NCBI RefSeq assembly: GCF_015277875.1
Contig: NZ_CP063814.1
Location: 248,001 to 312,000, forward strand
Direction: 5' to 3'
Source of the DNA: Microbacterium luteum
GTDB lineage: Bacteria; Actinomycetota; Actinomycetes; Actinomycetales; Microbacteriaceae
Length of the DNA stretch: 64,000 nucleotides
Translations under genes and position numbers: made by a program
Shown here: in pieces, positions 1 to 7,775 of the stretch
How positions within the stretch are numbered: position 1 is the stretch's first letter
How the letters are laid out: the number at the start of each line of letters is the position of its first letter
The notes under the pieces: generated by a model
What the model was told of the DNA's origin: nothing
What the model saw: the letters and a program-made list of their open reading frames with translations, nothing else
The model's database searches: none

Positions 1-798
1 GCGGTCGCCGCGGCGCCCGCCGCGACCGCGGCGACGACGCCGACCCCGGAGGCGACCACCTGTCAGGTCGTCGAGGCCCACGCGTCATGGGGGTTCAAGG
101 AGTCCTTCCGGTCCTACATCTCGGGATCGATCGCGCACGGTGAATGGGAGACCTCGGGGGACGTGTCCTACGCCACGCCGGAGTTCCTCTTCGCGTCATC
201 GGCGGGTGAGGTCTCCTCCGACGGTTCTGCCGGGACGGTCCCGGTCGACGGCGGCATCCACTTCACCGGCCACGACGGGCTTCTCGACACGACGGTCGAG
301 AACCCTTCGCTCGTCATCGTCGACGCCGCCACGGCGCAGATCGTCGTCGACATCACCGGCGTCTCGATGGAAGATGCGATGGCCGGAGACGCCACCGCTG
401 AGACGCTGACCGAGGTCGGCTTCGTCGAGGTCGACCTCGGGGGGATGACCGTGACCACCGACGGCGACAGCGTCACCCTCGCGGTCGAGGATGCTCCGAC
501 AGCGATCACCGAAGACGGGTTCGCCGCGTTCGGCAGCTACGAGCCGGGTACCGCCTTCGATCCGCTGAGCTTCACCATCGTCGCCGAGTGCCCGGCCGCC
601 GCCTCTCCGACCCCCGAGCCCAGCACGTCGACCGTTGACGCCGCCGCAGTCGACGTCGATCCGCCGGCGGCGACCGCCGACAACGCCTCGTGGCTCGTGT
701 GGACCGGCATCGGCGCGGTGATCGCGGCGGCGGCGACGGCTGCCGTCGTCGTGCCGCGCCGCCGTCGTCGCGGAGGCGATTCCGAGGTGGCCCCGTGA
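1..798 (+). CDS. HtaA-domain heme-binding protein, C-terminal part (5' end outside window)
   Basis: The reading frame is open from base 1, so the N-terminus lies upstream. After an Ala/Thr/Pro linker comes one HtaA domain, which begins with a Trp-Gly-Phe-Lys-Glu-Ser-Phe-Arg-Ser-Tyr segment at about bases 88-120 and contains the FTGHDGLLD motif at about 262-288. In corynebacterial HtaA, a conserved Tyr and His at these places bind heme. The end has a hydrophobic anchor (WTGIGAVIAAAATAAVVV) and an Arg-rich cytoplasmic stop-transfer tail, so the protein is probably held on the outer face of the membrane. The stop codon overlaps the GTG start of the hmuT-like gene, which suggests translational coupling and a single heme uptake operon. 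The product presumably passes heme to HmuT. The missing 5' part could contain further HtaA domains. Confidence 0.85.
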   Translation, partial: AVAAAPAATAATTPTPEATTCQVVEAHASWGFKESFRSYISGSIAHGEWETSGDVSYATPEFLFASSAGEVSSDGSAGTVPVDGGIHFTGHDGLLDTTVENPSLVIVDAATAQIVVDITGVSMEDAMAGDATAETLTEVGFVEVDLGGMTVTTDGDSVTLAVEDAPTAITEDGFAAFGSYEPGTAFDPLSFTIVAECPAAASPTPEPSTSTVDAAAVDVDPPAATADNASWLVWTGIGAVIAAAATAAVVVPRRRRRGGDSEVAP

Positions 799-1889
799 GA
801 CGACGCGCGACGGTCATGCTCTTGGGCGTCCTTCTGATCGTCACGGGATGCGCAACCGCGCCTTCCGCTGCGGACGAGACCGTGACGGCCTCCGCCCAGG
901 TGCCGTTGAGCGACGTCGTGCCGCTGGCGGATCCGCGCGCGTGGACGGGGGAGTCCACGGCGGTCATCGACGAGGCGGAGATTGTGCCGGTGGTCGAATC
1001 CCCGTCGCAGGAGCTGCCGGCCGAGGTCGTCTCGCACGACCTCGGCGGCGACACCGACGTCGTCGTCTCCGACACGTCGCGCGTGGTCGCGATGGATCTC
1101 TCGGGGTCGCTCGCCGCCACCGTGTGGGGCCTCGGCTTCGGTGAGACGCTCGTCGGCCGCGACGTGTCGACGACCTTCCCAGGCGCCGTGGATCTGCCCG
1201 TCATCACCACCGACGGCCACAGCGTCAATGCCGAGGCGGTCATCGCCCTGGCGCCCACACTGGTCCTCACCGACGGGAGCATCGGGCCACGGGATGTGGT
1301 CGAGCAGCTTCGTGACGTCGGCATCACGGTCGTCTTCGTCGAGGAGTCCGCCTCCCTCGACGGGGCCGCCGAGCTCGCGCGCGACGTCGCTGCGGTGTTC
1401 GGTGCCCCCGAAGCCGGAGAGCTCCTGGCCGATCGGATCGACGCCGAGCTCGCCGAGGTGTCCGCCCAGATCGCACGTCTCGCGCCTTCCGATCCGGATG
1501 ATCGGCTGCGCATGGTGTTCCTCTACCTGCGGGGCACGGCCGGGGTCTACTACCTGTTCGGCGAAGAATCCGGGGCCGACACCCTGATCGAAGGCCTCGG
1601 GGGCGTGGATGTGGCCGGAGAACTCGGGTGGCGGGGGATGCAACCGCTCACGGACGAGGCCATGGTCGCCGCCGATCCTGACCTCATCCTCGTCATGACC
1701 GGTGGCATCGAATCCGTGGGCGGTGTGGATGGACTGCTCGCCGACAAGCCGGCCATCGCCCTCACCTCAGCCGGCGAGCACCGCCGCTTCGTGGACATGG
1801 CCGACGGGCAGATCCTCTCCTTCGGGCCGCGATCGGCCGACGTGCTCGCTGCGCTCGCCCGGGCGATCTACGCCCCGGACGAGCGGTGA
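795..1889 (+). CDS. hmuT: Heme ABC transporter substrate-binding lipoprotein (HmuT-like)
   Basis: This is a 364-residue protein from a GTG start that overlaps the preceding stop (GTGA). A longer in-frame extension to 690 would run inside the previous gene and is not needed. The N-terminus is a lipoprotein signal: Arg-rich start, hydrophobic core, and lipobox V-T-G-C with Cys19 as the lipidation site. The body is a periplasmic-binding-protein-like fold of the BtuF/HmuT type, including the segment ATVWGLGFGETLVGRD and a C-terminal half ending at the genomic overlap with the permease. The role is to capture heme at the outer membrane surface and deliver it to HmuU. Heme rather than cobalamin or siderophore as ligand is inferred from the flanking HtaA genes. 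Confidence 0.88.
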   Translation: MRRRATVMLLGVLLIVTGCATAPSAADETVTASAQVPLSDVVPLADPRAWTGESTAVIDEAEIVPVVESPSQELPAEVVSHDLGGDTDVVVSDTSRVVAMDLSGSLAATVWGLGFGETLVGRDVSTTFPGAVDLPVITTDGHSVNAEAVIALAPTLVLTDGSIGPRDVVEQLRDVGITVVFVEESASLDGAAELARDVAAVFGAPEAGELLADRIDAELAEVSAQIARLAPSDPDDRLRMVFLYLRGTAGVYYLFGEESGADTLIEGLGGVDVAGELGWRGMQPLTDEAMVAADPDLILVMTGGIESVGGVDGLLADKPAIALTSAGEHRRFVDMADGQILSFGPRSADVLAALARAIYAPDER

Positions 1890-2959
1890 CCGCTCCCGCG
1901 GCGACCACTCCGGCCGCTACCGCGCGTCGTGTGCGTCGGAGCGTCGTCATCGGATCAGGACTGCTGCTGCTGGTCATCGGCATCGTGCTTTCGGCCGGCA
2001 TCGGGCAGCTGCCGATCGGCCCCCCGGAGGTGGTCGGATCGCTGTTGCGCGCCGCCGGGATCGACAACGCCTGGGCGCCGGTGGACCCGCTCATCGAGCA
2101 GACGCTCTGGCAGATCCGGCTCCCTCGCGTGGTGATGTCGGTCGCGGTCGGCGCGCTCCTCGCCGTTGCCGGGGCCGTGATGCAGGCGATCTTCGCCAAT
2201 CCGCTGGCCGAGCCCGGCGTCGTCGGTGTCTCCTCGGGCGCCGCCGTCGGTGCGGCGATCGCCATCACGATCGGCGCGACGGCCTTCGGCTCCTGGGGCA
2301 GCGCGCTCTTCGCGTTCGCCGGCGGACTCGCGGCCACGCTCGTCGTCTATGCCGCGGCGCGCTCGCAGGGGCGCACCGAGGCCGTCACCCTGCTGCTCAC
2401 CGGAATCGCCGTGAACGCGTTCGCGGGAGCGGCGCTGGCTCTGCTCATGTTCGTCGGCGACACCGCCTCGCGGGAGCAGATCATCTTCTGGCAGCTCGGA
2501 TCGATGAACGGCACCCGGTGGTCGGAGGTGGCGATCACGGTCGTCGTGGGCACGGCGGCCGCGGCCGCCACGATCGGCCTCGCGCGGCGGTACGACCTTC
2601 TCGCGCTCGGCGATCGCACCGCGGCGCACCTCGGCGTGAAGATCGAGAGGCTGCGTCTGGTCTCGATCGTGCTGGTGGCTCTCCTCACCGGTGTCGCGGT
2701 CGCGTTCGTTGGCATCATCGCGTTCGTCGGCCTCGTCGTGCCGCATGTCGCCCGCATGCTCCTGGGTCCCTCGAACCGGGTCCTGCTTCCGGTGTCGTTG
2801 ATCGGAGGCGCGACGATGCTCGTCTACGCCGACCTCCTCGCCCGCACCATCGTGCCCGCGGCCGACCTGCCGATCGGCGTTCTCACCTCGCTCATCGGCG
2901 GCCCCTTCTTCTTCTGGCTCATCCGCCGCAACCGGCGCCGCGCTGGAGGATGGGCATGA
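1886..2959 (+). CDS. hmuU: Heme ABC transporter permease, FecCD family (HmuU-like)
   Basis: This 357-residue polytopic permease starts at a GTG overlapping the hmuT stop by 4 nt (GTGA). It shows the FecCD/BtuC hallmarks: a glycine-rich segment GAVMQAIFANPLAEPGVVG near residue 100, the GVSSGAAVGAA motif, and a late FVGLVVPHVAR segment. About ten hydrophobic segments are visible. It forms the membrane channel of the heme importer with HmuV. The next gene starts inside its last codons (ATGA overlap), so hmuT, hmuU and hmuV are translationally coupled. Confidence 0.92.
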   Translation: MTAPAATTPAATARRVRRSVVIGSGLLLLVIGIVLSAGIGQLPIGPPEVVGSLLRAAGIDNAWAPVDPLIEQTLWQIRLPRVVMSVAVGALLAVAGAVMQAIFANPLAEPGVVGVSSGAAVGAAIAITIGATAFGSWGSALFAFAGGLAATLVVYAAARSQGRTEAVTLLLTGIAVNAFAGAALALLMFVGDTASREQIIFWQLGSMNGTRWSEVAITVVVGTAAAAATIGLARRYDLLALGDRTAAHLGVKIERLRLVSIVLVALLTGVAVAFVGIIAFVGLVVPHVARMLLGPSNRVLLPVSLIGGATMLVYADLLARTIVPAADLPIGVLTSLIGGPFFFWLIRRNRRRAGGWA

Positions 2960-3738
2960 CCGCCGCGGCGATCGCCGCGCGGCACGTCACGTATCGCGTC
3001 GGGTCGACGACCATCCTCGACGACGTGTCCATCGAGGTCGCGTACGGGCGCCTTCTCGCGCTCGTCGGGCCCAACGGCGCGGGCAAGTCGTCGCTCCTGC
3101 GTGTGCTCACCGGTGACGCGCATCCCGCCCCTGGCGAGGTGCTGATGGATGGCGCGCCGATGCGCGCCCTGTCTCCGCGCGAGCTCTCCCGCCGGCGTGC
3201 GGTTCTGCCGCAGGAGAATCAGGTGGCCTTCGCGTTCACGGCCCGCGAGGTGATCGAGATGGGCCGCTCTCCCTGGATCGGCACGGATCGCGCCGACCTC
3301 GACGTCGACGTGATGAGCCGGGCGATCCATCGTGCTGACGTCGGCCATCTGCTCGACCGCGAAGTGCCCTCGCTGTCCGGGGGCGAACGAGCTCGCGTCT
3401 CGCTGGCACGCGTGCTTGCGCAGGACACGGCCGTGGTGATGCTCGATGAGCCGACTGCCGCTCTGGATCTGAGGCATCAGGAGGACGTGCTCAGCACCGC
3501 GCGGGATCTCGCCCGGGATGGCCGGGCCGTCGTGGTCGTGCTGCACGATCTCTCCCTCGCGGCCGCCTACGCGGACGATGTCGCGATGGTCGACCGTGGA
3601 TCGGTGGTGGCGCACGGATCTCCGCAGACGGTGCTGACGGGGGATCGGGTCGAGGAGATCTACGGTACGCCGGTGCGCGTAGCGGCCGACCACGATACGG
3701 GGCGGCCGCTCATCCTGCCGCGGCGAACGGTCGGCTGA
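2956..3738 (+). CDS. hmuV: Heme ABC transporter ATP-binding protein (HmuV-like)
   Basis: This 260-residue ABC ATPase starts at ATG 2956. A GGAGGA Shine-Dalgarno at 2945-2950 sits 5 nt upstream and the start overlaps the hmuU stop as ATGA. An ATG at 2950 is possible but overlaps the ribosome-binding site. Walker A is GPNGAGKS (Lys44), the signature is LSGGERARVSLAR, and Walker B is VVMLDEPT, followed by the H-loop HDLS. It energises heme import through HmuU. It is the last gene of the operon; a separate iron-controlled promoter follows it. Confidence 0.93.
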   Translation: MTAAAIAARHVTYRVGSTTILDDVSIEVAYGRLLALVGPNGAGKSSLLRVLTGDAHPAPGEVLMDGAPMRALSPRELSRRRAVLPQENQVAFAFTAREVIEMGRSPWIGTDRADLDVDVMSRAIHRADVGHLLDREVPSLSGGERARVSLARVLAQDTAVVMLDEPTAALDLRHQEDVLSTARDLARDGRAVVVVLHDLSLAAAYADDVAMVDRGSVVAHGSPQTVLTGDRVEEIYGTPVRVAADHDTGRPLILPRRTVG

Positions 3739-3751
3739 CAAACGCCTGAGA

Positions 3752-3770
3752 GTAGGTTAGGTTAACCTCA
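3752..3770 (+). promoter_or_regulatory. DtxR/IdeR-like iron box 1
   Basis: The 19-mer GTAGGTTAGGTTAACCTCA agrees at 16 of 19 positions with the DtxR/IdeR consensus TTAGGTTAGGCTAACCTAA. It lies between hmuV and the large HtaA gene. I infer iron-dependent repression of that gene. Occupancy by a DtxR-family repressor is not shown by the sequence. Confidence 0.85.
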
Positions 3771-3771
3771 G

Positions 3772-3790
3772 CAAGGTTTGCCTAACCTCA
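3772..3790 (+). promoter_or_regulatory. DtxR/IdeR-like iron box 2
   Basis: A second 19-mer, starting 2 nt after the first, contains the imperfect dyad AGGTTTGCCTAACCT and matches the iron-box consensus at 14 of 19 positions. Tandem boxes one helical face apart are seen at strongly iron-repressed promoters. The site lies about 55 nt before the chosen GTG of the HtaA gene. Confidence 0.75.
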
Positions 3791-3845
3791 AACTTTGACG
3801 CGCAATGGAGCGCATTCTCGTTTCCTTCCTTCCCGAGGAGTACCC

Positions 3846-6200
3846 GTGGATATTGCTGTGCGTGCACGTTGGCGCGCTCTGGCGAGCGTTCTCATCGCCG
3901 CCCTCATCGCCTCCGCCTCCATCGTCGGCGTCGCCCTTCCCGCGCACGCCGCGGTCGGTGTCTCCGTTCCCGAGGCTCCCCGAGAGGGCGGCACGGTGAC
4001 GGTGAGCGGTTCAGGATTCGATCCGTCGGGGTTCGGCATCTACCTGGGTCTGCGCGTCGTCGGAGCGGCTGAAGACACCTACACCGTCTGGATCGACGAC
4101 ACGAACACCACGGGAGAGATCCCCGGGTTGGGTGCCACGGCTCCGATGAACGCCGACGGCTCCTTCGCCGTCGAGGTGCCCGTTCCCGCCTTCGCCGAGG
4201 GTGTGTCGTACGCGATCGTCACGCGCGCGGCGCACGGTGTCCAGGACCCGACGCAGGCGTCGACGACGCCCGTCGCGTACGCCGCGGCGCCTGAGCCGGA
4301 GCCGACCGTGGATCCCGAACCCGAGCCGACGACGGAGCCAGAGCCGGAGCCGACCGTCGACCCGACGCCGGAGCCCACGGTCGACCCGACGCCGGAGCCC
4401 ACTCCGACGACCTCTCCGACGCCGGAGCCGAAGCCGGTTGTGCCGACGCTGAGTGTGTCGCAGGTGACGGATCTGGATCCGGAGGGTGCGACGATCACCG
4501 TCACGGGTGAGGGGTACAGCACGGAGGCGCTGGCGATCTACGGACCTTCCGCTGGTCAGCCCGCCGGTGTGTATGCGCAGGTCGGTTGGCTTGCTGACAC
4601 GTGGCGTCCGTCGGAGGGTGCGGCTTCGTCCGACCGTTCGAACGCGTACTCGGTGTGGGTGCAGGGTGCCAACGAGGTAGCGCCGTATGTGAAGTGGACC
4701 GATAACGGAGACGGCACCGCCGATTTCGTGTGGGAGGTCACGATCGACCAGGAGGCTCTCGCGGAGGAGGAGATCCCGGGTGGGCGCCTGGCCGTCTTCA
4801 CCGTCGGTGCCGGTGGTGTCGTTCAGGCAGTCAACGAGCTCGCCGTCGACATCGCCTTCGCCGAGCCCGAGCCCGAGCCCGAGCCGGTCGGACCGACGCT
4901 GACGGTCGCTCCGGATGCGGATCTCGACCCGGCCGTGGAGAACATCCTCACGGTGAGCGGCGAGGGGTACGAGGGTGCGGGCGCCGTCAACGGCGTCTAC
5001 GTGCTCTTCGGCGAGACCGCCGTGTGGTCAGGCGAGACGCCGCTGCCGAGCGATGGGTGGATCACCCAGGGATGGGTCATGCCCGCTCAGATCGTCGACG
5101 GTGCCTTCACGACGACGGTGACCGTTCCTGCGGGATCGATGGAGACCGGGGTGGACTACCAGGTGGCGACGAGCGCGGCGCACGGCCTCTCGCAGACCGA
5201 CCGGTCGATGGATGCCTTCGCGGCCGTGACCGTCGCCGAGCCGACGGAGCCGTACATCGCCTTCCAGGGCGGCTCGACCGTCCGCCAGGGCGAGGAGCTG
5301 ACCATCACGGCGGGCGGGCTCGAGGCCGGGAGCACGGTCACCGCGACCGCGTTCTCCGACCCGGTCGTGATCGGGTCGCAGACGGTGACCGACTCCGGCC
5401 GTGCCTCGTTCGCGTGGACCGTGCCTGCGGACTTCCCGGTCGGCGAGCACCGCATCGAACTCTCCGCGGCGGGAGAGGTGATCGTCTCGGCTCCCTTCGT
5501 GGTCGAATCGGCCGCCCAGCTGCCGACGGTCGACGCGGACCCGGTCGCCGCCGACACAGCCGATGCCTGCGTGGCGCGCGACGTCTCCGGAGCGACCCTG
5601 CAGTGGAGCGTGAAGGAGAGCTTCCGGTCCTACATCGACGGTCCGATCGCGAACGGCTCGTACTCGATCGGGTGGGGAGCGGGATCGGGCGCCTACAGCA
5701 CCGAGACCGACCGCGGACTCGTCTCGTACGGCGGATCGGCCACCTTCACCGGCCACGACGGACTTCTGGACCTGACGATCTCCAGCCCGCGCATCCAGGT
5801 GCACAGTGCGACCTCCGCGTCGTTGATCGTCGACGTGCAGTCGGCGGGCTACAACGGCAGCTCTGACGTGAACGCATCGGGCGTGGTCTTCGCTTCGCTG
5901 TCGTTGCCGGCGGCAGCGGAGTCCGGGTCCCAGGTCAGCTGGACGGGCGCCGCCGCCACCCTCACGGCCGCCGGCGCAGAGGCCTTCGCCGGCTTCTACG
6001 AGGCGGGCACGGCGCTCGACCCGGTGTCGTTCGCCTTCCCGCTGGGGGCGGAGGTCGAGTGCGACTCGACCACCGATGGAAGCCTCGCTGCCACGGGTGG
6101 CGAGCAGCAGGGCGGTCTCGCGTGGGCGGCCCTCGGAATGCTGATCGCCGGCGCCGCTCTGGTGGTCGCCCGCCGCCGCACGGCCGCATCCGTGCGATGA
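3846..6200 (+). CDS. Secreted, wall- or membrane-anchored HtaA-domain heme-binding protein
   Basis: This 784-residue protein starts at GTG 3846, 5 nt after GAGGAG. A TTG at 3795 would also be in frame but lies right behind the iron boxes. Residues 1-35 form a signal peptide ending Ala-His-Ala. Three Ig-like modules follow, each opening with a GT(V/I)TVSG-type strand, with a Pro/Glu/Thr/Asp repeat linker at about residues 149-198. The C-terminal HtaA domain has Tyr596 in SFRSY and His637 in FTGHDG, matching the heme-ligating Tyr/His pair of corynebacterial HtaA. The end carries LAATG (747-751), a hydrophobic segment and ARRR, which is the sorting signal expected for a class E sortase (LAXTG). 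The protein probably scavenges heme at the cell surface for hmuTUV. It is preceded by two iron boxes and followed by strong hairpins. Confidence 0.88.
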   Translation: MDIAVRARWRALASVLIAALIASASIVGVALPAHAAVGVSVPEAPREGGTVTVSGSGFDPSGFGIYLGLRVVGAAEDTYTVWIDDTNTTGEIPGLGATAPMNADGSFAVEVPVPAFAEGVSYAIVTRAAHGVQDPTQASTTPVAYAAAPEPEPTVDPEPEPTTEPEPEPTVDPTPEPTVDPTPEPTPTTSPTPEPKPVVPTLSVSQVTDLDPEGATITVTGEGYSTEALAIYGPSAGQPAGVYAQVGWLADTWRPSEGAASSDRSNAYSVWVQGANEVAPYVKWTDNGDGTADFVWEVTIDQEALAEEEIPGGRLAVFTVGAGGVVQAVNELAVDIAFAEPEPEPEPVGPTLTVAPDADLDPAVENILTVSGEGYEGAGAVNGVYVLFGETAVWSGETPLPSDGWITQGWVMPAQIVDGAFTTTVTVPAGSMETGVDYQVATSAAHGLSQTDRSMDAFAAVTVAEPTEPYIAFQGGSTVRQGEELTITAGGLEAGSTVTATAFSDPVVIGSQTVTDSGRASFAWTVPADFPVGEHRIELSAAGEVIVSAPFVVESAAQLPTVDADPVAADTADACVARDVSGATLQWSVKESFRSYIDGPIANGSYSIGWGAGSGAYSTETDRGLVSYGGSATFTGHDGLLDLTISSPRIQVHSATSASLIVDVQSAGYNGSSDVNASGVVFASLSLPAAAESGSQVSWTGAAATLTAAGAEAFAGFYEAGTALDPVSFAFPLGAEVECDSTTDGSLAATGGEQQGGLAWAALGMLIAGAALVVARRRTAASVR

Positions 6201-6203
6201 GAC

Positions 6204-6241
6204 TCACGGCGCGTCGCCCCGGGTTCCGCGGCGCGCCGTGA
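6204..6241 (+). terminator. Hairpin after the HtaA gene (first)
   Basis: TCACGGCGCG at 6204-6213 pairs perfectly with CGCGCCGTGA at 6232-6241 directly after the stop codon. There is no T-tract, which is common for actinobacterial terminators. Confidence 0.6.
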
Positions 6242-6244
6242 CAC

Positions 6245-6280
6245 ATCCCTCCGTCGAGTGTCCGCACTCGGCGGAGGGAT
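6245..6280 (+). terminator. Strong terminator-like hairpin (second)
   Basis: A 16-bp stem with one mismatch joins 6245-6260 and 6265-6280 around a TCCG loop. Together with the first hairpin it should isolate the heme locus from the next gene. Confidence 0.7.
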
Positions 6281-6326
6281 CCTCGTCGTTGGTGAGGGGC
6301 ACAGCCTCGAGTGGGATGATGGAGGC

Positions 6327-6626
6327 ATGGACGAGAAGCTCACCGTGCGCCGCGCGCCCAAGTACGGCGTGTTCCTCGCCCTCGGCGCGGCCCTCGGCAT
6401 CCTCGCCGCGATGATCCTCACCTTCTCGTTCAGCGGAACGTTCGACGAGAGCCCGAACACCGGGCTCGTCTACGACCAGGGGCAGGTCTTCGGCTTCCTC
6501 CTGCTGATCTGCATTCCCGTCGGTCTCGCCGTGACGGGAGGCCTCGCGCTCATCCTGGACCGCACGGTCGGACGCCGCACCCGGTCGGTGCGCGTCGATC
6601 ACACGGTCGACCACGACGACGAATAG
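6327..6626 (+). CDS. Small two-helix membrane protein (unknown function)
   Basis: This is a 99-residue protein beginning MDEKLTVRRAPKYG. It has two hydrophobic segments, about residues 13-34 and 50-74, separated by an acidic/polar loop (TFDESPNTGLVYDQG), and ends in a polar His/Asp-rich tail. The frame stays open upstream to 6258, but ATG 6327 gives a clean topology and sits 6 nt after a GATGAT box, as in other leaderless starts here. The following gene has the same architecture and shared motifs (RRAP, then a LDR after the second helix), so the two look like tandem paralogues. I do not recognise a function. Confidence 0.75.
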   Translation: MDEKLTVRRAPKYGVFLALGAALGILAAMILTFSFSGTFDESPNTGLVYDQGQVFGFLLLICIPVGLAVTGGLALILDRTVGRRTRSVRVDHTVDHDDE

Positions 6627-6665
6627 GGGATTGTCCCGGCGTCGGCGCGGGGCGAGAATGGGGGC

Positions 6666-7097
6666 ATGAGCCGCGCGAGGCTCGGCCTCACCCCCGAAGA
6701 CGACGGACACGAACACGTCGTCCATGAGGAGTGGGATTCGGTGCGGGTCCGGCGCGCCCCGAGAGTCGGCCGGATCATGGGAACGGGCCTTGTCGCCGGT
6801 CTCCTCGTCGCTGTCTTTCTGACCATGACGTCGGTGGCCGACCCCGACGGCCCGATGTCCACGGGCCTGTCCGGTGTCATGCGCGTCTTCGGGGTCATGG
6901 CGATCCTCTCGATCGGCGCCGGTCTTCTCCTGGCGGGCCTGGTCGTCATCGTGCTCGACCGATTCACCTCCCCCCGCGGCCGTTCGGGCGTGGCCGAGCA
7001 CGCCACGACGCTGACCGACGACCTCGTCTCGCCGATGACGGATGAGATCCCGCAGTGGGTCCGCGACGCCGACGAGATCGATCCCGATCGGCGGTGA
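6666..7097 (+). CDS. Small two-helix membrane protein, paralogue of its neighbour
   Basis: This 143-residue protein has a charged N-terminal arm of about 40 residues, RRAPRVGRIMGTG leading into a first transmembrane helix, a short loop (SVADPDGPMSTGLSG), and a second helix ending VIVLDRFTS. The tail is cytoplasmic, with TTLTDDLVSPMTDEIP. The helix order, the RAP motif and the LDR motif resemble the preceding gene. ATG 6666 lies 6 nt after GAGAAT. The stop is 18 nt from the end of a convergent gene. No family function can be assigned. Confidence 0.75.
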   Translation: MSRARLGLTPEDDGHEHVVHEEWDSVRVRRAPRVGRIMGTGLVAGLLVAVFLTMTSVADPDGPMSTGLSGVMRVFGVMAILSIGAGLLLAGLVVIVLDRFTSPRGRSGVAEHATTLTDDLVSPMTDEIPQWVRDADEIDPDRR

Positions 7098-7115
7098 CCT
7101 GAGGGGCGGACCGGT

Positions 7116-7724
7116 TCAGGCCAGCTCGGCGATGATCGGATGGATGGCCGCGTCGAACGCGGCGACATCCCCCCGCAGTCCATCGGTCACCGCGATCGTG
7201 AGCGATCCGATCCACCACACGCCGCGCTGCGTGAGCGGGAGCACCTGCACGTTCAATTCGAAGGAATGCGCACGCCGTCCCACCTGCCTCTCGTGCTCGG
7301 CGATCGCGCTGGCGTAGGCGCGGTAGGCGGAGTGCGTGCCGCTGGCCGACGCATGGCGGTACCGCTCGGCCGCGGATTGCGAATACGCCAGCGCCGCCTC
7401 CGCGTGCGGGACCACCGCGCGTCGCAGCACGTCGCTGCCTTCGACCGGCAGCGCCAGGAGGGTCTCGAAGTCTTCGACGAGATCCAGCGGAACGGTCGAG
7501 GGATGCGCCTGCGGCTCGACCGTCATCGCCCAGTACTCCCGCCACTCGCGTTCGAGGCGCAGATGGCGCTCATCCGGCATCGGCGGAACGACGCTCGGCA
7601 CGCCCCGCAGCGCGGGGAGCTCATCGGGCGAGCGGATGCCGAGCGCCTGGCGCAGGTAGAGCGCGAGCAGCACCGGCCGGCTCGCGTCTTCGCGAACCCT
7701 CCAGTCCGGCCCCCCGGCGTTCAT
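7116..7724 (-). CDS. Conserved-looking hypothetical protein, 202 aa
   Basis: I do not recognise this protein. It begins MNAGGPDWRVREDASRPVLL and is soluble, without a signal peptide. It has an Arg/Glu-rich middle (EREWREYW), an Ala-rich helical stretch with Tyr residues (AEAALAYSQSAAERYRHAS), and a C-terminal part with VWWIGSLTIAVTDG. The open frame runs much further upstream, but that part is the shadow of purM. The ATG at 7724 follows the perfect -10-like box TACAAT (complement of 7731-7736) by 6 nt, which indicates a leaderless transcript divergent from purM. Its placement next to purM may be chance. Confidence 0.7.
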   Translation of the reverse strand: MNAGGPDWRVREDASRPVLLALYLRQALGIRSPDELPALRGVPSVVPPMPDERHLRLEREWREYWAMTVEPQAHPSTVPLDLVEDFETLLALPVEGSDVLRRAVVPHAEAALAYSQSAAERYRHASASGTHSAYRAYASAIAEHERQVGRRAHSFELNVQVLPLTQRGVWWIGSLTIAVTDGLRGDVAAFDAAIHPIIAELA

Positions 7725-7775
7725 GCGGCCATTGTAGGGCCGGGCGGGTCGCCGGCATCGGGGTAGGCTGTCCCC

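Noticed and set aside
3795..3845. Upstream TTG start for the HtaA protein
   Set aside because: It begins only 4 nt after the iron boxes, lacks a ribosome-binding site and would put a polar leader before the signal peptide; GTG 3846 has GAGGAG at good spacing.
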